Source: Balaenoptera acutorostrata (Eukaryota; Chordata; Mammalia; Artiodactyla; Balaenopteridae). From it: DNA of 64,000 nucleotides. The notes below the pieces were generated by a model. That model searched no databases. It worked only from the letters and a program-made list of their open reading frames with translations, and was not told the origin of the DNA. The DNA lies in contig NC_080080.1 in NCBI RefSeq assembly GCF_949987535.1, positions 59,432,668-59,496,667 on the forward strand, written 5' to 3'. Positions 49,298 to 60,965 of the stretch are shown here, one piece after another. The first letter of the stretch is position 1; each line of letters begins with the position of its first letter. Both the position numbers and the translations under genes were made by a program.

Positions 49298-50213
49298 CTT
49301 GTCTATCTTTCTGTGAATGTGGATTTTGTTCCACAGGCTGCAGGATTGTAGTTCTTCTTGCTTCTGCTCTCTGCCCTTTGGTGGATGAGGCTATCTTAGA
49401 GGCTTGTGCAAGTTTCCTGATGGGAGGGACTGGTGGTGTGTAGAGCTGACTGTTGCTCTGGTGGGCAGAGCTCAGTAAAACTTTATTCTTCTTGTCTGCT
49501 GATGGGTGGAGCTGGGTTCCCTTTCTGTTGGTTGTTTGGCCTGAGGCGACCCAACACTGGAACCTACCCAGGCTCTTTGGTGGTGCTAATTGCGGACTCT
49601 GGGAGGGCTCACACCAAGGAGTAGTTCCCAGAACTTCTGCTGCCAGTGTCCTTGGCCTCATGGTGATAGAGAGTCACCCCCTGCCTCTGCAGGAGATCCT
49701 CCAACGCCAGCAGGTAGGTCTGGTTCAGTCCTATGTGGTCACTCCTCCTTCCCCTGGGTCCCGACGTACACACTACTTTTTGTGTGCCCTCCAAGAATGG
49801 GGTCTCTGTTTCTCCAAGTCCTGTTGAAGTCCTGCAATCAAATCCTGCTAGCCTTCAAAGTCTGATTCTCTAGGGATTCCTCCTCCCGTTGCTGGACCCC
49901 CAGATTGGGAAGCCTGACGTGAGACTCAGAACCTTCACTCCAGTGGGTGGACTTCTGTGGTATAAGTGTTCTCCAGTTTGTGAGTCACCCCCCTAGCAGT
50001 TATGGTATTTGATCTTATTGTGAATGCACCCCTCCTACAATCTCATTGTGGCTTCTCCTTTGTCTTTGGATGTGGGGTATCTTATTTGGTGAGTTCCAGT
50101 GTCTTCCTGTCGATGATTGTTCAGCAGTTAGTTGTGATTCTGGTGTTCTCGAAGAGGGCGTGAGAGCACGTCCTTCTACTCTGCCATTGAACCAATCTCT
50201 GTACCTAGTTTTT

Positions 50214-53200
50214 AATTGGCCTAGAATCAACCAGGAGTATAAGTCCCATGGATCAGTTTGCTCAACCTTAAAAACTATGTGCCTATTTCCACCTCCCTTA
50301 AAAAAATTAATGATTCCACTTCCATGGATCACATATTTCAGTCTGAGGAAGAAATCCTCATGATTTTGGTGTCTTGAATCATTTCTGATAAGTTACCATG
50401 AGAGGCTCCCCATCAAAATTATGAGAAGAGGGATTTGTTATGAATCCTAAGAAAGGCAGTATGATTTTGTCAAAGTGTAGGTCATTTTTGATGTCATTAG
50501 CATAGGATACCCATCTAATTATACAGGAAAAGTAATCCCTTGGGTGTATATCAAGAGGACATAAAGATAAAAGGAACGAAAAAGAACTAGGGCAGGATGA
50601 TGTAGTCAGCATGGGAGTACGATCTAGATACATAGGAAAAAAGATTCCCTAAGCGTACATGTTGAGGGTACATAAATTTATTGATATAATTGTAGAGAAC
50701 AAACACTCTAGGTAGACTTAAACCATGTAATCGTTTCTGAAGAGCTTAGAGATATGGTTGATTCCAGGGCTGGGACAGAAAAAATTCAAGATGAGTCTGA
50801 AGCACTTCATTGTGTCAAAAAGTAAGGAAGTTCTAAAAAAAATGACATTGTAAAAATGACACAGGAGCCAGTTTGAAGGGCTCTCAATGGGACAATGTTA
50901 TCATCAACATAAATATCGCAGTAATGGATGAGAACCCATTAAATAAAAAGCTCTTCTTTATCATAGAATGTTATATAATAAATATAGAAGGAAAGATAGA
51001 GTTGGGAAAAAAAATTCACCATTCTGCAACTACCATAGTGATAAGTGACTTAGGCAAGAATCATTAATAAATGCTAACACCATTAGGTGAAAGTTTGATG
51101 AGGAACAGATAATTAAACTGTCTCAGAGTATTTCCCCACACATTACTTATTTTTTTTCCCCACAGATTACGTATTAATTACAAAGGGTATATTGATAATT
51201 TTACGTGGAGAAACCTTGTGGAAGCCATCTAAACCAAGTGATCGAAGCTAACATCACTAGTACTGTGGTAAACTAATGTCATGTGCTTCTTGATGTGTTG
51301 CACTAAGGACACAACGTCGGTTACTTGGTATTCCTGACAAACATGCAAAAACTAACTGTGACAGAACATCAAAAAGCCCGTGTTGATGGAGAGTTCATAA
51401 AACAACTAGCCTGTGTTCTTAAAAAATATCAATGTAATAAAGGCAAAGACAGGTGAGAAACTGCTCTAGATAAACTAAAGAGACATTACAACTAATTGCA
51501 ATGGGTGATCCTGGATTGAATTCTGGATCAAGAAAAAAAGTATATAAAGGACATTAGGAGGTAATTAATATACTATACTATGATATTATAAGAATATTGG
51601 GTTTTCTGAATTCAGTGACTATACTGTGGTTTTGTAAGAGAATGTTTCTATTCTTAGGGGATAAACACAGAAATATTTAGGAATAAAGGGTCATGATATC
51701 TGCAACTAACTTTCAAACAGTTTAGCATTAGTAATAATAATTATTTCATTATTTATATGAATATATAATATATGTAAAGAGAGGGAAAGAAAGAAGGAGA
51801 GAGATATAAAGCAAATGTATAAAATATTAAGAATTAGTGAATGTAGGTAAAGTGTATACAGGAGTTAATTTAACTGTTCTTGTGACTTTGCTATAAATTA
51901 GGATTTTTTAAAAATAAAAATGTAAAAAATAAAAAATATCATTAATTCATTTTACCTCTCCAGGGCTTTGAGGCTTATAGGTAAATGACAGTTTTGTTTT
52001 AAAGGAAGACTCTTATATAGCTTCTTGAGCAGTTCACCTGTGAAGAGGAGAATAAAAAAATACACAACTTCCTCCCAGCCAAAAGTTAAAGTGTTAGACT
52101 TTCATCAAGGAAAATTTCAATCTAACCAGAAAACTTAAAATTATTACTAAAACTTACTCAAAGCTTTGTGATTTGGGCAACTAAATGAAATCCATTCGTA
52201 AATGCTCAAATTATCCTTGAGGTGTAGTTGTAAGTCATGCCCTACCTTTATAGTTTTTTTCTGGGTTATGATAATTATAGAAAAGGCAATATTTGGTCAC
52301 CTATTAAGTCTCTCAGGGGAAATTTCCCTGATAATATTTTTGAACAGTTTGGACCAGTTTGCCTTTGTTACTACGGGTGATTTATGTAGCACGTGCACTA
52401 AAGTGCTGGACATTCACTTGGGTGCCACTGAGTAAACGTCCTGGGAATGTACAGATCCCTTGCTGTGTTGAGACAGTGCTGAGATACCTTTTCTTTCCTA
52501 TAGGGACAGATTATTATAATTGAATAAGTATTTCTTATTTAAGTATGGATTCATGAAACCATAAGGGAAACTTTTGACACCAAGAGTAACAAAATCAGTA
52601 AAGGGTACTTTTGTGCATAGTGGTTTCTGGATGGAGTAACCCTCTTTAGCTTCAGAAGTGCATAACTAGGATTCCCTTTGTATGTTGGACTGCCTCTACG
52701 AAGTTATTTGTTTCTTCTTCATGTTGGGGCATCTCAGGAAGTTAAAAAACTTCTCTGTTTTCATACTATGCCTGTAGTGGAAACTGACATGATGCCTGCA
52801 TCCCCTTCAGGACTGATGGACTTGGTCCCCCAGCTGTCAGTTCTTCTTGGAAATTTTTCTCTCCCAACTGTTTTGCTCAAGTTTATGCTCTCTCCTCAGG
52901 GGAGGTCTACATCCAGTGACAGATTGATTCAGAGTAAAATGCCCTACCTTCTTGATGTAATGGAAGACAATTCTGAAGGGCCATTCCAGCTTTAGAGTCT
53001 GTATAGGGTCACCAGAGCCCTTGGTTGAGACTGTACCACAGCCTAACCTTATTCTCTGTCCAATTCTGCTTCAAAGGTGTTGAACCCAAGTATACACCTT
53101 AATAAATGCTCTACACAAACCAATTTCGGTCTTAGGTGTTGTTTCTGGGAACTCAACAAAGCTGCAGTCGTGACCAATTTCTAAGTCATATCTATTATCA

Positions 53201-53370
53201 GCAAAGGTGCTCACTTAAAACTTTAAATAAATAGGTTCTGTAAAGAGAATGTCCAGCACAAAATATATATTGATTATTTTTAAGATATGTGTCATCAACA
53301 AATAATATGTTGGGGCTTCTAGGAGAACATTAACTGAGTCAGGATGGGGCATTATAGACAACTGCTAATT
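50214..53370. other. Spacer between the two long L1s, no recognised gene
   Basis: AT-rich sequence with a poor coding signal. A segment at about 52440-53170 contains TAATAAATGCTCTACACAAA followed by GTGTTGTTTCTGGGAACTCA. This resembles the ends of old retroviral-type or other interspersed repeats, but I cannot name the family. Open frames here, such as 52678-52995, have no recognisable domain. Confidence 0.5.
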
Positions 53371-53374
53371 TTGA

Positions 53375-53543
53375 TTTCTTATTTTCCCCCAGCTTTGTTG
53401 AGATATAATTGATGGATAAAATTGTGTAATTTTAAAGCATACAACATGTTGATTTGATACACTTATATATTACAAAATGATTACCACCATAGTGTTAGGG
53501 AACACCTCCATCACAACACATAAGTTAATAACCATTTCTTTTT
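53375..53543 (-). mobile_element. Old L1M 3' fragment
   Basis: TTGTTGAGATATAATTGATG, TAAAGCATACAACATGTTGA and TTACAAAATGATTACCACCA form the reversed 3' end of an old L1, cut off on the right by the LTR-like element. Confidence 0.7.
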
Positions 53544-54219
53544 TGTGGTGTCAAAAACTGAACTCTTCATACTGACTAAAATAAAGTGGATATGAAATGG
53601 AGCAGGGCCCTATGGTCCTTGCCTCCACCTGACCTTTGTCTGTGGAAAAACTTTAGCCAAAAGTATGTTTAATCAGAGAAGTTAGAAAATGCAGAAACAC
53701 AGGAAAGCAGTCCAACAAGACTCAATAATAATAGTCTTGTCATTAAGCAAAGTCAAGGACCTTTAGTTCCTTGACTAATATTCTGAGCCATATCCTGTGA
53801 GCTGTCATAGATACTGAAATCCTCACCACATGGAAGAAGTTAACCACATGATGCCCAGACTATAGCCATGACATTAGCTGCCACAATTCCAAGAATTGGC
53901 CTCAAGGAAATGGAAACAAACCGTCCCTGGAACTGAAGATTAACTGTACTTAAAACAATCAAGATGTTGCTGATCAGACCGTCGATGACCAACTTCAAGA
54001 TGATTGTCAGAGCTGACTGTGCTGTTTCTGCATGTAGCCCCCTACCTCCTTCTATAAAAGCTCTTGCCCACTGATTGTCAGTGGGGGGAGTTGGCGTTTG
54101 GACAGAAGTCTGCCCCTCCCCCCCAGTTGTTGGCATCCAAAATAAAGGAAACTTTCCACCAACCTGGCCTCTTCATTGGCTTTTGAGTGGTGAGCAGCAG
54201 AATCCCACTTTTGGTTACA
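53544..54219 (+). mobile_element. Probable solo LTR of an endogenous retrovirus
   Basis: The layout fits a long terminal repeat in plus orientation. It begins TGTGGTGTC and ends GGTTACA (TG...CA). A promoter-like TATAAAAGC lies at about 54053, followed about 95 bases later by AATAAAGGAAACTTT (poly-A signal) and a short U5-like tail with GCCTCTTCATTGGC. The length is near 0.68 kb. No gag, pol or env frame is seen nearby. The exact ends are inferred, no target duplication was confirmed, and I do not assign a family. The open frames across it are chance. Confidence 0.55.
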
Positions 54220-54930
54220 GAAAGATGAGTTTATTGCAAGGCTTTTGACCTGCAAGCCAGGAAGCTCAAGGCTGTGGTACCAATGAGTTCCAAGTTGCTT
54301 ACAGATGCAGGGTTTTTTGTGAGGTGAAGGTAGAATTTATTTGGCTTTTTCAGCTGAATAGTTCCCTAGTGATTTTCTTCCCTATTTGGATCAGCGTTGC
54401 TGAGTCATGGGAACAAAGAAGTTCTGAGATTGGTGTGAACAGATTTGGTGTTTGGGGATTGGTTGGTGTCCTCTGATAATTTCTGAGAAGAACTATAAAT
54501 TTCTGTAAAGTTAGGTTAAGATTTTTTTATGTTCCTGTGTTGACTGTCTCCATTTTGTCCTTGACATCAGTGTTTGTCATTTTCGTTTTGTTCTACAGTG
54601 GTGAGGACATTTAACATCTACTCTCTTAGCAACTTTCGAGTATATAATAAACTATTGGACAATGGTTAAATAGTCATGGAATTCATCTTTACCAGGAAGG
54701 GAAAGTAAGGTAGCTGGATTTGGATTGGAGCAGCATTTGACTATTCTATGGGAATCAGACAAGGTAGAATTTTGTACGTGGTAATAAATCTGGTTGAGAA
54801 GTGCTGGGTGTTAATTTGGAGTAATGAGGCTTGCAATCTTTTAAAAGTTTATAGTGGGACAGGCCAGGCCAGAACACTCTTTGTTGTGATTTTAACTAGT
54901 AAAGTTAGGGGTAACTTTCCTAACTAGTAA
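54220..54930. other. Spacer between LTR-like element and L1 copy B
   Basis: Possibly an old repeat (GAGTTTATTGCAAGGC at the left edge) but not recognised. At its right edge the 13-base direct repeat TAACTAGTAAAGT occurs at 54893-54905 and 54921-54933, overlapping the first bases of L1 copy B. Confidence 0.4.
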
Positions 54931-55672
54931 AGTAGGAGGGGTGCAATCACAGTAAAATCAAATCTCATAACTGCTGGGTGGGTGACTCACAGATTGGAGA
55001 ACACTTATACCACAGAAGTCCACCCAATGGAGTGAAGGTTCTGAGCCCCACATCAGGTTCCCAACCTGGGAGTCCGGCAACGGGAGGAGGAATTCCTAGA
55101 GAATCAGATTTTGAAGGCTAGTGGGATTTGATTGAAGGACTTCGACAGGACTGGGAGAAACAGATAATCCACTCTTGGAGGGCACACACAAAGTATTGTG
55201 TGCGTTGGGACCTAGGGGAAGGAGCAGTGACCTCAGGGGAGACAGAACCAGACCTACCTGCTAGTGTTGGAGGGTCTCCTGCAGAGGTGGGTGGTGGATC
55301 TGGCTCACTGTGGGGACAAGGACACTGGCAGCAGAAGTTCTGGGAAGTACTACTTGGCATGAGCCCTCCCAGAGTACGCCATTAGCCCCACCAAAGAGCC
55401 TAGGTAGGCTCCAGTGTTGGGTTGCCTCAGACCAAACAACCAACAGGGAGGAAACCCAGCCCTACCCATCAGCAGTCAAGCAGATTAAGTTTTACTGAGC
55501 TCTGCCCACCAGAGCAACAGTCAGCTCTACCCACCACCAGTCCCTCCCAGCAGGGAACTTGCACAAGCCTCTTAGATAGCCTCATCCACCAGAGGGCAGA
55601 GAGCAGAAGCAAGAAGAACTACAATCCTGCAGCCTGTGGAAAAAAACCCACATTCACAGAAAGATAGACAAG

Positions 55673-56575
55673 ATGAAAAGGCAGAGGGCTATGTACCAGA
55701 TGAAGGAACAAGATAAAACCCCAGAAAAACAACTAAATGAAGTGGAGATAAGCAACTTTCCAGAAAAAGAATTCAGAATAATGATAGTGAAGATGATCCA
55801 GGACTTCGGAAAAAGAAAGGAGGCAAAGATCGAGAAGATGCAAGAAATGTATAACAAAGACCTAGAAGAATTAAAGAACAAACAAACAGAGATGAACAAT
55901 ACAATAACTGAAATGAAAATTACACTAGAAGGAATCAATAGCAGAATAACTGAGGCAGAACGGATAAGTAATCTGGAAGACAGAATGGTGGAATTCACTG
56001 CTGCAGAACAGAATAAAGAAAAAAGAATGAAAGAAATGAAGACAGCCTAAGAGACCTCTGGAACAACATTAAAAGCAACAACATTCGCATTATAGGGCTC
56101 CCAGAAGGAGAAGAGAGAGAGAAAGGACCCAAGAAAATATTTGAAGAGATTATAGTCAAAAACTTCCCTAACATGGGAAAGGAAATAGCCACCCAAGTCC
56201 AGGAAGCACAGAGAGTCCCATACAGGATAAACCCAAGGAGAAACATGCTGAGACACATAGTAATCAAACTGGCAAAAATTAAAGACAAAGAAAAATTATT
56301 GAAAGCAGCAAGGGAAAACTGACAAATAACATACAAGGGAACTCCCATAAGGTTAACAGCTGATTTCTCAGTAGAAACTCTACAAGCCAGAAGGGAGTGG
56401 CATGATATACTTAAAGTGATGAAAGGGAAGAACCTACAACCAAGATTACTCTACCCGGCAAGGATCTCATTCGGATTCAATGGAGAAAGCAAAAGCTTTA
56501 CAGACAAGCAAAAGCTAAGAGAATTCAGCACCACCAAACCAGCTCTACAACAAATGCTAAAGGAACTTCTCTAAG
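55673..56575 (+). pseudogene. L1 copy B ORF1 remnant
   Basis: This starts MKRQRAMYQMKEQDKTPEKQ and has an intact 125-codon N-terminal part with a coiled coil (to TAA at 56048-56050). The frame then shifts: the RNA-recognition and C-terminal parts (NNIKSNNIRIIGLPEGEERE, then FPNMGKEIATQVQEAQRVPY, and LQARREWHDILKVMKGKNLQ) read in another frame to TAA at about 56573-56575. An additional in-frame stop lies near 56321. L1 ORF1 protein is the trimeric RNA chaperone of the element; this copy cannot make it. Confidence 0.88.
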
Positions 56576-56632
56576 TGGGAAACACAAGAGAAGAAAAGGA
56601 CCTACAAAAACGAACCCAAAACAATTAAGAAA

Positions 56633-59600
56633 ATGGTAATAGGAACATACATATTGATAATTACCTTAAACGTGAATGGATTAAATGCTCCAACCAAAAG
56701 ACACAGGCTTGCTGAATGGATACAAAAAAATGACACATCTATATGCTGTCTACAAGAAACCCACTTCAGACCTAGGGACACATACAGACTGAAAGTGAGG
56801 GGATGGAAAAAGATATGCCATGCAAATGGAAATCCAAAGAAAGCTGGTGTAGCAATACTCATATCAGATAAAATAGACTTGAAAATAAAGAATGTTAGAA
56901 GAGACAAGGAAGGACACTACATAATGATCAAGCGATCAATCCAAGAAGAAGATATAGCAATTATAAATATATATGCACCCAACACAGGAGCACCTCAATA
57001 CATAAGGCAACTGCTAACAGCTCTAAAAGAGGAAATCGGCAGTAACACAATAAAAGTGGGGGACTTTAACACCTTACTTACACCAATGGACAGATCATCC
57101 AAACAGAAAATTAATAAAGAAACAGAAGCTTTAAATGACACAATAGACCAGATAGATTTAATCGATATTTATAGGACATTCCATCCAGAAACAGCAGATT
57201 ACACTTTCTTCTCAAGTGCCCATGGAACATTCTCCTGGATAGATCACATCTTGGGTCACAAATCAAGCCACAGTAAATTTAAGAAAATTGACATCATATC
57301 AAGCATCTTTTCTGACCACAACGCTATGAGATTAGAAATGAATTACAGGGAAAAAACGTAAAAAACACAAACACATGGAGGCTAAACAATACGTTACTAA
57401 ATAACCAAGAGATCACTGAAGAAATCAAAAAGGAAATAAAAAAATACCTAGAGAAATATGACAATGAAAACACGACGATCCAAAACCTATGGGATGCAGC
57501 AAAAGCAATTCTAAAAGAGAAGTTTAGAGCTATACAAGCCTACTTCAAGAAACAAGAAAAATCTCAAATAAACCATCTAACCTTACACCTAAAGGAACTA
57601 GAGAAAGAAGAACAAACAAAACCCAAAGTTAGCAGAAGGAAAGAAATCATAAAGATCAGAGCAGGAATAGATGAAATAGAAACAAAGAAAACAATAGCAA
57701 AGATCAATAAAACTAAAAGCTGGTTCTTTGAGAAGATAAACAAATTTGATAAACCATTAGCCAGACTCATCAAGAAAAAGAGGGAGAGGACTCAAATCAA
57801 TAAAATTAGAAATGAAAAAGGAGAAGTTACAAGAGACACCGCAGAAATACAAAGCATCCTAAGAGACTACTACAAGCAACTCTATGCCAATAAAGTGGAC
57901 AACCTGGAAGAAATGGACAAATTCTTAGAAAGGTATAACCTTCCAAGACTGAACCAGGAAGAAATAGAAAATATGAACAGACCAATCACAAGTAATGAAA
58001 TTGAAAATGTGATTAAAAATCTTCCAACAAACTGGGGCTTCCCTGGTGGCGCAGTGGTTGAGAGTCTGCCTGCCAATTCAGGGGACATGGATTCGAGCCC
58101 TGGTCTGGGAAGATCCCACATGCTGCGGAGCAACTAGGCCCGTGAGCCACAACTACTGAGTCTGCGAGACTGGAGCCTGTGCTCTGCAACAAGAGAGGCC
58201 GTGATAGTGAGAGGCCTGCGCACTGCGATGAAGAGTGGCCTCCACTTGCCGCAACTAGAGGAAGCCCTTGCACAGAAACGAAGACCCAACACAGCCAAAA
58301 ATAAATAAATAAAAATTAAAAAAAAAATCTTCCATCAAACAAAAGTCCAGGACCAGATGGCTGCACAGGTGAATTCTATCAAACTTTTAGAGAAGAGCTA
58401 ACACCCATTCTTCTCAAACTCTTCCAAAAAATGGCAGAGGAAGGAATACTCCCAAACTCATTCTATGAGGCCACCATCACCCTGATACCAAAACCAGACA
58501 AAGATACCGCAAAAAAAGAAAATTACTGACCAATATCACTGATGAATATAGATGCAAAAATCCTCAACAAAATACTAGCGAACAGAATCCAACAACACAT
58601 TAAAAGGATCATATCCTATGATCAAGTGGGATTTATCCCAGGGATGCAAGGATTCTTCAATATACGTAAATCAATCAACGTGATAAAGCATATTAACAAA
58701 TTGAAGAAGAAAAACCATATGATCATCTCAATAGATGCAGTAAAAGCTTTTGAGAAAATTCAACACCCATTTATGAGAAAAACTCTCCAGAAAGGGGGTA
58801 TGGAGGGAACCTATCTCAACATATTAAAGGCCATATATGACAAACCCACAGCAAACATCATTCTCAATGGTGAGAAACTGAAACCATTTCCTCTAAGATC
58901 AGGAACAAGAAAAGGATGTCCACTCTCACCACTATTATTCAACATAGTTTTGGAAGTCCTAGCCATGGCAAGCATAGAAGAAAAAGAAATAAAAGGAATA
59001 CAAATTGGAAAAGAAGAAGTAAAACTGTCACTCTTTGCAGATGACATGATACTATACATAGAGAATCCTAAAGATGCCACCAGAAAACTACTAGAGCTAA
59101 TCAATTAACTTGGTAAAGTTGCAGGATACAAAATTAATGCACAGAAATCTCTTGTATTTCTATATACTAATGATGAAAAATCTGAAAGAGACATTAAGGA
59201 AACAGTCCCATTCACCATTGCAACGAAAAGAATAAAATACCTAGGAATAAACCTACCTGGAGAGACAAAAGACCTGTATACAGAAAACTATAAGACACTG
59301 ATGAAAGAAATTAAAGATGATACCAACAGATGGAGAGGTATACCATGTTCTTGGATTGGAAGAATCAATATTGTGGAAATGACTATACTACCCAAAGCAA
59401 TCTACAGATTCAGTGCAATCCGTATCAAATTACCAATGGCATTTTTTACGGAACTAGAACAAAAATTCTTAAAATTTGTATGGAGACACAAAAGACCCCA
59501 AATAGCCAAAGAAGTCTTGACGGAAAACAACGGAGCTGGAGGAATCAGACTCCCTGTGTTCAGGCTATACTACAAAGCTGCAGTAATCAAGACAATATGG

Positions 59601-60745
59601 TACTGGCACAAAAACAGAAATATAGATCAATGGAACAAGATAGAAAGCCCAGAGATAAAGCCACGCACCTATGGTCAACTAATCTATGACAAAGGAGACA
59701 AGGATATACAATGGTGAAAAGACAGTCTCTTCAGTAAGTGGTGCTGGGAAAACTGGACAGCTACATGTAAAAGAATGAAATTGGAACACTCCCTAACACC
59801 ATACACAAAAGTAAATTCAAAATGAATTAGAGACCTAAATGTAAGACCGGACACTATAAAGCTCTTAGAGGAAAACATAAGAACACCCTTTGACATAAAT
59901 CACAGCAAGATCTTTTTTGATCAACCTCCTAGGGTAATGGAAATAAAAACAAAAATAAACAAATGTGACCTAATGAAACTTCAAAGCTTTTGCACAGCAA
60001 AGGAAACCATAAACAAGATGAAAAGACTACGCTCAGAATGGGAGAAAATATTTGCAAACAAATCAACGGACAAAGGATTAATCTCCAAAATATAGAAACA
60101 GCTCAATATGAAAAAAACAAACAACCCAATCCAAAAATGGGCAGAAGACCTAAATAGACATTTGTCCAAAGAAGAAATACAGATGGCCAATAAGCACATG
60201 AAAAGCTGTTCAACATCACTAATTATTAGAGAAATGCAAATCAAAACTATAATGAGGTATCACCTCACACCAGTTAGAATGGGTGTCATCAGAAGATCTA
60301 CATACAACAAATGCTTGAGAGGGTGCGGAGAAAAGGGAACCCTCTTGCACTGTTGGTGGGAATGTAAATTGATACAGCCTCTGTGGAGAACAGTATGGAG
60401 GGTCCTTAAAAAACTAAAAATAGAATTACCATATGATCCAGCAATCCCACTACTGGACGTATACCCAGAGAAAACCATAATTCAAAAAGACCCATGCACC
60501 CAAATGTACATTACAGCACTACTTACAATAGCCAGTCATGTAGGCAACCTAAATGCCCACCGACAGACAAATGGATAAAGAAGAAGTGGTACATATATAC
60601 AATGGAATATTACTCAGCCATAAAAAGGAACTAAATTGGGTCATTTGTAGAGACGTGGATGGATCTAGAGACTGTCATACAGAGTGAAGTAAGCCACAAA
60701 GAGATAAGCAAATATCGTATATTAACGCATATATGTGGAACTTAG
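56633..60745 (+). pseudogene. L1 copy B ORF2 (endonuclease-reverse transcriptase), broken
   Basis: The start is the ATG at 56633, and the first 242 codons (to 57361) keep the whole endonuclease: NVNGLNAP, CCLQETHFRP, INIYAPNTGAPQ, the DFN motif, and SDHNAMRLE with its catalytic Asp-His pair. A stop follows at 57359-57361. Beyond the SINE, 58542-59108 is an open reverse transcriptase core with [47 protein letters not shown] and the catalytic LFADDMILY. Then come 59301-59717 ([20 protein letters not shown]) and the C-terminal Cys-rich part (60108-60578: [20 protein letters not shown]). The end is TAG at 60743-60745. It has several stops and frameshifts and one SINE, so it is inactive. Confidence 0.92.
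58033..58322 (+). mobile_element. CHR-type SINE in L1 copy B ORF2, same site as in copy A
   Basis: A plus-orientation SINE: head GGGGCTTCCCTGGTGGCGCA, box B region GATTCGAGCCC, tail CAGCCAAAAATAAATAAATA. The flanks are AAAAATCTTCCAACAAAC (58015-58032) and AAAAATCTTCCATCAAAC (58323-58340), differing by the same A/T as in copy A. ORF2 reads into the SINE ([18 protein letters not shown]) and stops in it, exactly as in copy A. Confidence 0.95.
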
Positions 60746-60965
60746 AAAAATGGTACAGATGAACCGGTTTGCAGGGCAGAAATTGAGACACAGATGTAGA
60801 GAATAAACTTATGGACACCAAGTGGGGAAAGCGGTGGTGGGGTTCGTGGTGTGATGAATTGGGTGATTGGGATTGACATGTATACACTGATGTGTATAAA
60901 ATTGATGACTAATAAGGACCTGCTGTATAAAAAAATAAATAAAATTCAACAATTAAAAAAAAAAA

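Larger units (their letters stand above)
43635..50200 (-). mobile_element. Nearly full-length L1 (copy A) carrying two SINEs
   Basis: The left end is the reversed A-rich tail and 3' UTR (TACAGCAGGTTCTTATTAGT near 43662). The right end is the L1 5' UTR start, which on the minus strand reads GGTTCAATGGCAGAGTAGAA and onward. The flanking repeat GTACCTAGTTTTT at 43622-43634 and 50201-50213 is a perfect target duplication, so both ends are defined. Without its two SINEs (44353-44689 and 46631-46920) the element is about 5.9 kb, the usual L1 length. The order on the minus strand is 5' UTR (about 50200-49300), ORF1 remnant, ORF2 remnant, 3' UTR. Stops, frameshifts and the SINEs inactivate it. Confidence 0.95.
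54931..60965 (+). mobile_element. Nearly full-length L1 (copy B) carrying one SINE
   Basis: Similarity to copy A begins at about 54931 (AGTAGGAGGGGTGCAATCAC matches the copy A 5' UTR). It continues through the 5' UTR (to about 55670), ORF1 (55673-56575), ORF2 (56633-60745), and a 3' UTR ending GGACCTGCTGTATAAAAAAA and an A-run near 60965. It lacks the first about 200 bases present in copy A. I could not find a clear target duplication. It is head to head with copy A, with about 4.7 kb between. Stops and a SINE at 58033-58322 inactivate it. Confidence 0.93.

Noticed and set aside
55128..55670. Frames in the 5' part of L1 copy B and the mirrored region of copy A, considered as a novel gene pair
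   Set aside because: They lie in the L1 5' UTR and are mirrored between the two L1 copies, so they are repeat sequence.
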